64,000 nt of DNA, taken from Bimastos eiseni. Its lineage: Eukaryota; Annelida; Clitellata; Crassiclitellata; Lumbricidae. The stretch covers positions 12,477,324 through 12,541,323 of the forward strand of contig OY365807.1 in assembly GCA_959347315.1 (NCBI GenBank), in the 5' to 3' direction. The translations under genes were made by a program, and so were the position numbers. Positions 56,820-64,000 of this stretch are shown here, piece by piece. Every line of letters begins with the position of its first letter. Position 1 is the stretch's first letter. Under the pieces are notes generated by a model. The model had not been told where the DNA came from and did not search any database. It saw nothing but the letters and a program-made list of their open reading frames with translations.

Positions 56820-57192
56820 TAGGGTTGCCAACTCTGAACAAACCCATTCCAGGACAATTCTCAGTTCCCACTATGAGGAATTATTTATGTAGTTCACATC
56901 CATTAAATAAAGGTACTGGTATTAAGCTTAAAACAAAACCGCTTTCCGCTATGCTTATAAAGTCAAGAATTCCGAATGAAAGTCGATTAGTTGAAAAACT
57001 TATGATTAAATTATGATTATGAATATTGAGAATTAAGATGCTGTATTACAATATTGCTCATTTAGCTTGGCTTTGGATAATGTCATTGAATCGCATAATC
57101 TTTGATAATTAGTTACCAATTCTGGGATTCCGGGACAAAATAAACATTGCCTGGGACAACCCGGGTTGATTCCAGGATGGTTGGCAACCCTA
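56820..57192. mobile_element. hAT-type MITE, 373 bp (TAGGGTTGCCAAC)
   Basis: 13/13 terminal inverted repeat TAGGGTTGCCAAC. Flanks are accatata (56812-56819) and accataaa (57193-57200), 7 of 8 matching. Sub-terminal CCAGGACA/CCGGGACA motifs are shared by the two ends. It lies about 600 bp downstream of the GRAMD4 stop. Confidence 0.82.
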
Positions 57193-57654
57193 ACCATAAA
57201 ATATAATATTCAATTTCTGAGGTGCCACCTCAACACTACACAGGTCATAAATTACTCTTGTAAAAAGCTTCATGAAAATGTGTGGCTGTGTATCTCTCAA
57301 AATGAAGTCTTAGACAGCAAATATGAAAACGGTCAAAAGATGACAATAAAGTCATGTCAAACATGAAGTCAAGAAAATAATTATGCAAGTATTCACTTCT
57401 AAAACTTACGTTTACTTAATTACATATCTGACTGCTGTTGATGACTAGTACAGCAAGACCTGAGAAGGAAGATCACTCTCACTATTTTGACAATTTTACA
57501 AGCTTACACACTCACACACATAAGTTAAAACAATATCATGCCCGAGTCGCACACAACAATTAATACAATACAATACAACTGAAATTTGATATTACCCTTC
57601 TACCAACATTTTTGCTCAGAAGTGCACACACACCATGATGACGCAACTGCAATT

Positions 57655-57775
57655 GTAATGCCGAGCAATTGTGCACGAAGGACTTGAAGGTCCCTACACA
57701 GTGACTTCTTGGATGAGGGTCAAACCCGCATCATGGGCCAACCGCCTTAACCAATCGGTCACCGTGCCAAATGTT
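57655..57775 (-). repeat. tRNA-derived SINE, 5' part
   Basis: Read on the minus strand: GGCACGGTGACCGATTGGTT (A box), then a B box GCGGGTTTGACCCTC, then the body with CAAGTCCTTCGTGCACAATT. It begins just past the GRAMD4 stop codon (minus orientation), so it probably contributes to the 3' UTR. Confidence 0.65.
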
Positions 57776-57787
57776 AAGTGCCAAATG

Positions 57788-58036
57788 TCAAGTGCCCAAT
57801 GTTGTAAGATCCTCATAGTCCAGGTCATCTTTTAGGTCACTCATTCGAAAGGTCTTTTCCACTGACGATTTTTCCGGCAAAGGCTTTGCCTCAGTTCCAT
57901 CACATTTAACGATGGCTGGTTTAAGTGGCAATATGCTGGCATGCTCCATCGCCCATGGTAGACTGAGCATGGTGCCATGACTAACCAAGCGGACAAAGCA
58001 TTCATCTCGGTTGATGATGGTGCCAAATGTGTATGG
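57788..58036 (-). CDS. GRAMD4: GRAMD4 terminal exon
   Basis: Acceptor ttaattgtgcag, 82 codons and a TGA stop. It begins PYTFGTIINRDECFVRLV, the closing strand and helix of the GRAM domain (F-G-x-[IM]-[IV]-x-R-D-E-x-F in GRAMD4). The C-terminal roughly 55 residues (MEHASILPLKPA through DDLDYEDLTTLGT) are longer and more acidic than the short tail of vertebrate GRAMD4, so they appear lineage-specific. A minus-strand SINE begins about 16 bp past the stop. Confidence 0.86.
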   Translation of the reverse strand, partial: PYTFGTIINRDECFVRLVSHGTMLSLPWAMEHASILPLKPAIVKCDGTEAKPLPEKSSVEKTFRMSDLKDDLDYEDLTTLGT

Positions 58037-61000
58037 CTGCACAATTAAAAACTCAACAACTTACTATTAAATTTCTCAAGAGGCAACATAAAAATGATTA
58101 CATTTTACATACAGCTGTTTGTTCTAAAGCAAATCCAGAGTCATACTTTTCTAGATGACATGAATTTTGACAGAAGATATTCTAACAGAATAAAGGAGAT
58201 GCAGAATGCATTAATGATATTCAGTGTCATTACATAAACAATATTCCAAGAATCTTAACTTGGTAACATAAGTGCACTTTGTGCTAGAGTCACACAAATG
58301 AAATTACTACAAATTTCACATGTAATCGCCTTTAAAAAAATTAAACTGTTATTGATTTGTAAACATCCTCATCAAATTGAGTTTGGCAACAATCGAGTGA
58401 GATTGCTTTTAGGTCAATACACAGCATATGAACCACATGACACATCTTATCTACACATATACATACCATGAGTCATTTCAAGGTCATCCTTAAATAGACG
58501 ACCTTAATCGGGTGCATGAATAAACAGAATAAAAAGTCCCAAGCCCGGATGAAGGACGAGGGCAACACTAATGACCTTCATTATCACACAGTGTAGTTAA
58601 CTATAATTACTACAACAACAGCAACCATAAACAATGCTAACCTGCTCGAATCCAACTATGCTAACTTCGATAGACATGCCAGTACCAGGTACCCATCCGT
58701 ATGGTTTAGCCTGCAGAAAACCACAAGAACATCTCATCTAATTTGGAAACTCTAGCATTGCTATAGCAACCACAACATCAGTTGGAGGTCACCTCAGAGA
58801 GCAACCCAAGTGTAGACTTGAGTTGCACTGAATCCCAATAGAAAGAAACAACTGAAATTCAAAATGTTAGGGAAATCAGAATGGAGGCAGATAAGCCAGC
58901 TGCACAAACCTGTGTATGTATGTACAAGGATGTACAATGTACATGTATGTATGAATTGTATGAATATATGTGTATATGAATGTATGTATGTATGTGTTTA
59001 TAAACAGAACACTTAACATACAAAATTAGTTAACATTAAAGGATGTTTAAAATTATTGCTTAACTTATAAAAGTTCTCAGTTCCAAGCAATACAAAATCT
59101 GAGCCAAATGTTGGCTTTTTCAAGATAATCTCACTTTCTGTAATGACTTGACTTAAAAAAGCATGGCAAAGCATACAGCAAAGGATTCGTACTTTTATTA
59201 ACTATGAAAATTAACACTTCAACGATGACCTGCATTGGCTTCCCATCGCTTAGATAGCGTGTTCATTTTTACAAGTATTTACAAAAATCAACTGAGAGAC
59301 AACAAAACCAAGGAGTTGACCTTTTCCATGTGTGTAATGTCCTTCAGTGGTATAATGATATTCTTTGGAGAGTGGGTCTTGTGTCTCTCCATGCACAGAA
59401 AGCTACAACAGAGTGACAATGGTACATACATACACATAAAGAAAAGAATAAAATCACATACAAATACATCGCATACATATGCAAATACACGCTATGTATG
59501 TCTGTACCAGCTTATGTCCGTACCTTGGAATTTATGTAGAGCTATAAGACTTAAAGGAGGGACACGGTGGTCCAATGGTAAGAGCGTGCCTAGCCTGTAA
59601 TGCTCAAGCTTCCATTCACATGGTTAATTACCATGCAAGAACCATGAGCAAGTCCTTTGCGTACAATTGGTCTGCGCCGTCGCATGGTCGTGTACACTTC
59701 TGAACTTCAGAAGATGGATGGCAATATAAAAATATTGTAATGAAATAATAAAGACACTCCTTGTCACTCAAGATGATGTCATAGTTCAAACATACTGAAA
59801 AGTTGCTAAGCAGCTAAATGCAGTAAACACAGCAGAGCAGTCTCATCAACTGCAAGAGAGCATGCACATGTACAAAGACACATAAAGTAATATTGTGCAT
59901 GCATAGGTATGTACTAGCTAGCAAATATGTTCTGATTTTAACTTCACTAATTAATGCCAGTAACCAGCCTAATAATGACCCTCAGAGCCTGATGTCTAGT
60001 GTTCCAGAACCACTAAATTTCATCGAAGCTTCTCCAACTGATTACTATTTTGGCTATAGTTTCAATAGAAATAACGATCGGCCGACTATCGACTGATGTC
60101 TTGTATAGTATAACAACAGTGATGAATCAAACGCAGATCTTAAAACGATGCAGTTAGAGGATAAATCAAGTGATCTGTGAAGCAAGCAATTGCAGTAACT
60201 GCCACTAGCAAAACCTGTTAGTCAGAAAAAGTCGTCCACTTCGAGTGAGAGACTTCAGGAATGACCTCGACGTATCGACAAGCGTCGCTCGCCAACCGTC
60301 CTCCCATCCTGAAAAGTAGAATTGGAAATTAGAAGCATATTTGACCTGTTAATTAGCTATTGGAATAAAAAAAATGATGCAATTTTACTGTTCATTCGGT
60401 TGTTCGCTCAAATCATTTACACAACAACCTGTGTCAAGTAAAAGTGAAAGCATTTAACATATAATTTAAGAGACGCAGAGTCCAATACTATAGCCATCTT
60501 GCAAATTACACCCAGATGAACTACAAGTTAATCACAAATAAATCGAACCCTAGACTAAGTGGCCATAACTTGACCACTAATCCAAATATTATTGCATGAA
60601 AAACATCTCATATTTATATACATCTGGTCACCATTTACATTATAGGTGACCAAAGTCTGATGACATCATCGCTTGAGACATGAAGCATCCAACCTGTCTC
60701 AAAACCTTCCATTTTCAAGCAAACAAATCAGGAAATGTCGACTGAAGTTGTTATTCCACTGTTTTAGTATTTCTTATCAAAATGGAATCAATTTCTACCT
60801 GGAAGAGGTCTCTCGGAAAGAGGCAGGCCGAACAATGCACAAAAGTTCTGGATTTCATATATATCTGAATCCGGTGAGAATGACTCAAAAACGTCAATTT
60901 CCGTTACACTGTTCCTGCTCTTTCCGATGATTTGCTACAAAGCCAAAGGCATGAAAAGCTAATAATTCGTTAATGGGATGGTAATATCTATGCCCCCGCG

Positions 61001-62900
61001 GATTATGCGAAAATTTTTCGTAAATTATGCGAAAATATGCGAAATCGCATAAATCACGGATCCTAGCCATCAACAATTACGTCATCTGGTCGGTAAAGAA
61101 TAGCCTCCTATAGGCTAATAATAGCATGGACAAGCCAATTATAGTTGATACTGACCGAGATTTCTTAACTTTATGCAATAATTTGCGAAAATTTTCCATT
61201 AAAACATTTATGCGAAAACTGCCAATTTATACGAAAATATATGAAATCGCATAAACCACGGGGCCCTACTAATATCCATTCAATTTCATGATCACTGATT
61301 ACAACAAGTTAAAGTAGCTTGCCTCATTAAGCCAGCAACTGTTATCGTTATCCTCATCAGTCCTTGTTGCCAGCCATTTGATCATGATTGAATAAATACT
61401 CGCCATTATGCTTGGCCATTTGTCAACGCCATTTCTACTGCTAGTATTAGTCCAAGTGATGTTATGTACTTATTTATATTACCTATCCAGCACAATCTTG
61501 GTATGTTTAATAAGCCAGTAATTCAGAAGCACACAGCATTCACAAAGCATTTTGATCATACAAACTGGTCTGCATCACACCATATTCAGCCTATAAGCAT
61601 ACAAGAGACTTAAATGGCATAAATATCATATAAATTGACACATTAACATAAAATGACTTATGTTACAGAAGGTAACTGTAAATGAGATTCAGTGATACCT
61701 GGTCAATGAGAGATTTTCGCAGTCGCTTTTTCAGATCTGCATCAGTCGGAAGTTCTTTCCAAATGCGGTACGAGGAGTCATGGCGATGTTTGAAGCGAGG
61801 AAAACGCTCATAGATGTAATTAATAACAAACAACTTCAGACCACCGTAAAGTGCTACAGAGACAAAAAACAACAGTGGTTTAAAAAGCACCTCTGAGGAG
61901 ATACCTTGAGCGGGTGCTATATCAAATTCACATTGATTGATTGATTGATTACATACAGATCAAGCATTTCACATTATCTTAGATGATTAAGAATCCAATA
62001 CATGAAAATAACTAAAGCTATTCATTACTATTTTCAACATTCATAACGGACTGAACTAAATTTCATTCATTGACTCAGTCATTTATTCAGAACTTAGATT
62101 GTGTCCCTGCAAATGGAAGTACAGTATGATGACAGTTTGAACCAGTTGATGAAAGATCTGCGCATCCACGAGAAATATAGTAAAAAATATTCCTATCTAC
62201 TATAATAAGGTGGCTTTGTGTCATATCATGTGATTTAGAAAGCAAATTTAGCAATAATAACAGTAAAAATAATAGTAATAATAATATTAAAATAATAATA
62301 GAAACAACGCTGGGATATATTTTGAAGCATTGGGATGGAAGAAATTCCCCATTGCCCTTACAAATTGCATTTTGCAAACATATCTGAGACCATCTTGGAA
62401 CTGACAAACTTGCTGCTTGGTCATAAGTAAGTCTGGGCCACATCGTAGTAGATTCTTTAGAGCACTTGCCTTGTGCAGCTGAGAGTTCAGGTTTGAGCCT
62501 CCACTGAAATGGTTACTGCATAGGAATCTCGGCAAGTCCTGCACTCACAATCGCTCAGTGTCATCAACTGATGCTTTGGTCATCAGATAGAGTCATTTAA
62601 TAAATAATAATAATAGTAATCAGTTATTTACTTATACATTACACTCTGGCCAATAGATTCAATGAACTCCAGGAACATAGGATTCCACAAAGACATGTGA
62701 AAAAGGTGTTGTATTTCAACTCTATTGCCTCTATAATATTATCTCCCTGCCTTTATGAGACATTAAAGAAGACAACAATAACAAACCGACCTAGCAATCG
62801 AAAGAAATTTGGTCCAGTCGTGACAACGGATAAGATGAACGCAAAGACAAGGACAACGTACAGCCGACCGGTTGCTGAAGGATGCTGCCAGGTCAGCAGG
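57788..62900 (-). CDS. GRAMD4: GRAMD4 homologue, 3' part (6 exons seen)
   Basis: Gene span on the minus strand. Exons at 62791-62900, 61699-61853, 60266-60308, 59321-59402, 58642-58710 and 57788-58036. The protein pieces match vertebrate GRAMD4 in order: a hydrophobic segment after WQHPSATGRLYVVL, then YERFPRFKHRHDSSY and IWKELPTDADLKKR, then the GRAM strands PLKDITHMEK, VPGTGMSIEVSI and YTFGTIINRDECF. GRAMD4 is known as a mitochondrial/ER membrane protein with a GRAM domain and a pro-apoptotic role in mammals. The phases of the first three exons agree, as do those of the last three. Between them an exon carrying the first half of GRAM must exist but was not seen. The N-terminal coiled-coil part lies upstream of the window. 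Confidence 0.87.
58535..58603 (-). repeat. Dispersed repeat, copy 3 of 3
   Basis: Reverse complement of AGTCCCAAGCCCGGATGAAG, AATGACCTTCATTATCACAC, AGTGTAGTTAAC. It lies just downstream of the GRAMD4 exon at 58642. Confidence 0.6.
58642..58710 (-). CDS. GRAMD4: GRAMD4 exon (GRAM domain, VPGTGM strand)
   Basis: A 69-bp exon, exactly 23 codons, with acceptor ttttctgcag and donor CAG|gttagc. It encodes AKPYGWVPGTGMSIEVS and IVGFEQ. The P-G-[ST]-G-M-x-I-x-V-S string is the GRAMD4 GRAM strand. Phase 0 on both sides. Confidence 0.85.
59321..59402 (-). CDS. GRAMD4: GRAMD4 exon (GRAM domain, middle strands)
   Basis: Acceptor ctctgttgtag, donor AAG|gtcaac. It encodes FLCMERHKTHSPKNIIIP, then LKDITHMEK. 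This fits the GRAM pattern in which a strand ending L-C-[FM]-E is followed by a loop and then I-x-[LI]-x-D-I-T. It needs two bases from an upstream exon that I could not find, and joins in phase 0 to the next. Confidence 0.72.
59555..59750 (+). repeat. tRNA-derived SINE, full copy
   Basis: The tRNA-like head GACACGGTGGTCCAATGGTA (A box) is followed by a degenerate B-box region and a body with AGCAAGTCCTTTGCGTACAA, then GGTCGTGTACACTTCTGAAC, ending with ATGGCAATATAAAAATATTG. It is related to copies at 25495-25650 and 57655-57775 and a head at 22862-22945. Intronic in GRAMD4 and in the opposite orientation. Confidence 0.6.
60266..60308 (-). CDS. GRAMD4: GRAMD4 exon (43-bp, basic linker)
   Basis: Acceptor ctacttttcag, donor GAG|gtcatt. 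It encodes DGRTVGERRLSIRR in phase 0, ending with one spare base. It corresponds to the Ser/Arg-rich link before GRAM in GRAMD4. It is accepted because of phase and position, and similarity over so few residues is weak. Reading the same DNA one frame over gives an ATG-initiated peptide that ends after 29 codons, which I take as chance. Confidence 0.55.
60990..61268. mobile_element. hAT-type MITE, 279 bp (TATGCGAAAA-rich)
   Basis: The ends TATGCCCCCGCGGATTATGC and (reverse complement of the right end) TAGGGCCCCGTGGTTTATGC match at 16 of 20. Flanks gtaatatc (60982-60989) and ctaatatc (61269-61276) match at 7 of 8. The interior carries several ATTATGCGAAAAT-like repeats in both halves. In a GRAMD4 intron. 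Confidence 0.75.
61699..61853 (-). CDS. GRAMD4: GRAMD4 exon (membrane end and ERFPR linker)
   Basis: Acceptor tttgtctctgtag, donor CAG|gtatca. It encodes LYGGLKLFVINYIYERFPR, then FKHRHDSSYRIWKELPTD and ADLKKRLRKSLIDQ. The run E-R-F-P-R-x-K-x-x-x-D-x-x-Y-x-I-W-x-x-L-P-T-D is the most diagnostic GRAMD4 stretch in the window. Phase is 1 in, 0 out. Confidence 0.9.
61870..61950 (+). repeat. LINE/SINE 3' tail next to a GRAMD4 acceptor
   Basis: AAAAAGCACCTCTGAGGAGA, CTTGAGCGGGTGCTATATCA, then CACATTGATTGATTGATTAC. The GGTGCTATAT plus ATTG-repeat end is the same type as other LINE ends here. Its 5' edge lies about 17 bases from the exon at 61699-61853. Confidence 0.55.
62791..62900 (-). CDS. GRAMD4: GRAMD4 exon (membrane segment)
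   Basis: Acceptor gatttcatggcag, donor CTAG|gtcggt. It encodes LLTWQHPSATGRLY, then VVLVFAFILSVVTTG and NFFRLL, a membrane-embedded segment matching the W-Q-H-P region of GRAMD4. It ends with one base of an Ala codon that the next exon completes. A second in-frame AG lies a few codons in (acctggcag), so the exact start could be slightly later. Confidence 0.78.
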
Positions 62901-64000
62901 CTGCCATGAAATCAAACAGAAATCGTTACAATCACTAAATCCTTAATGCCTCAAAACTATTAAATGCTGAGGAATTATTTAGACTCTGCACTTCATAAAC
63001 ATCCTTTAGAATTATCAACATAACCGAACGTCTCAGAATTATGAACATTTGGAATAATCAACTGATTACAGTAAAAAACATTCCCGATTCCATTCACAGC
63101 ATGGAATTATTTAGATTCAAACTTATCTCCATTTCTTGGACCAATTATAACAAAGCTAACTAGAATGTTACAAAGTTGATTCCAACAAAATCCTCGACGT
63201 ATTTCAATCATAAAAAGATTACTGTCAATTGTGTACAATACACACTAAAACACTCTTCCAAATGATCTCGGTCCATTGAGAAAGAAACAAAATGTTGTAC
63301 TTCTCTATTCATTGAGAGCACATCGCTGGACCTTCTAATCAAGGAGTAGACATTGACACCTTTAAACTCATCCCCCAAATGCAGTTTTGTACCACTCTTC
63401 CCTTGGACCAAGTGCAACAGTCACATAATTAACAGTCAAATAAAACTAAATACTACAAGGCATGTATTCAAAAGCATCTGGTGCAAAGGGTATACCTATC
63501 AGCCACTAAATGCAACAACCAGATCTAAATATTCACCACATGATCATTTTTAAATTATAAATAATTATATTGTGTTACAGTGTACAGCAGTCAAGAGAAA
63601 CTTTGGCAACAAATTAAGATTTTGAATGACTAACTAACTTCTTTATTTTTTCAAGACCATCAGCAGCCACGCCCAACACATTCTATTCATCAAAATAAAC
63701 ATCAGGAGCATGAAAGTGCAGTTTGAAATAGATTGTAAAAGACAATTAAAGTTTATGAGAAACGGAACAACATTGCAACCTAAACAAGACATTTAGCTAA
63801 TACAAAATACATAAACAGTTTTAGATTAATTTATCATAAGGACAACTGGTATTTATTTAAAAGCTCCAGGAGTGAATGTACACACTTCTTTAAAGAAAGT
63901 TAAGGTAATGGAAGACTGCTCAGATGAGATAATAAGGTAAGACACTTAAGGTAAGCAAAAATCCTTCAGGACTATAATTTATCTGATAACAGATCCTTTC
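62901..64000. other. Intron of GRAMD4 (upstream part)
   Basis: No further GRAMD4 exon recognised. The minus-strand open frame 63208-63417 has no family resemblance and lacks the expected coiled-coil or membrane character. Confidence 0.4.

Noticed and set aside
59235..59600. Plus-strand open frame of 121 codons, and a weak D-L-H-W-L-P LINE-like start in another frame
   Set aside because: The opposite strand of the same segment holds the GRAMD4 exon with splice sites and GRAM similarity; the plus-strand frames match nothing.
59893..60096. Plus-strand frame with normal-looking composition inside a GRAMD4 intron
   Set aside because: No homology recognised and no splice context; not the missing GRAM exon, which must be on the minus strand.
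63208..63417. 69-codon minus-strand frame as a further GRAMD4 exon
   Set aside because: No similarity to GRAMD4 upstream regions and no matching splice phase.

Overview
This is a stretch of metazoan nuclear DNA. It is AT-rich and intron-rich, with two 200-N scaffold gaps (6727-6926 and 36691-36890), long microsatellites, and many decayed transposons. The gene content and the style of the repeats suggest a marine invertebrate: a DCC/neogenin-type FN3 protein, a CUB/LDLa receptor, GRAMD4, CR1/L2-like LINEs, tRNA-derived SINEs, hAT miniature elements and an over-abundance of TAGGCCTA. A non-vertebrate deuterostome such as an echinoderm is a reasonable guess, but the sequence alone does not prove it.

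Three host genes could be rebuilt exon by exon, with splice sites and phases that agree. (1) Plus strand, 2994-9990: the 3' half of a DCC/neogenin-like gene with four fibronectin-III domains. It ends in a stop codon straight after the last FN3, with no membrane segment or cytoplasmic tail. (2) Minus strand, 44084-37859: the 3' eight exons of a single-pass receptor with two CUB-like domains, a degenerate LDLa module, a transmembrane helix and a tail carrying a PPSY (PPxY) motif. (3) Minus strand, 62900-57788: the 3' half of GRAMD4, with a membrane segment, the conserved linker and the second half of the GRAM domain. The exon for the first half of GRAM was not found. A broken poly-C2H2 zinc-finger locus lies on the minus strand at 26942-28141.

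The rest is mostly mobile DNA. A nearly complete CR1/L2-like LINE (minus, 50.9-55.2 kb) has ORF1, endonuclease and reverse-transcriptase blocks split by a few lesions. Other LINE pieces lie at 0.46-0.95, 21.97-22.6, 45.8-46.0, 47.8-50.1 and 61.87-61.95 kb. The 47.8-50.1 kb piece is split by a 775-bp hAT-type miniature element, with a target duplication inside the RT coding sequence. Five further hAT-type miniature elements, each with near-matching 8-bp target duplications, lie at 10.8, 20.1, 39.3, 56.8 and 61.0 kb. A larger hAT relic lies at 23.6-24.7 kb and a 63-bp TTAA-flanked palindromic element at 34.47 kb. Tandem repeats include a 34-bp satellite, a 17-bp array, a 301-bp apparently perfect duplication and a 365-bp GA/CA tract.

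I saw no CRISPR array, operon, rRNA, functional tRNA gene or previously undescribed multi-gene system. The points most worth checking are the apparently secreted DCC-like chain, the repeated frameshift in the zinc-finger array, the missing GRAM exon, and the set of hAT miniature families.
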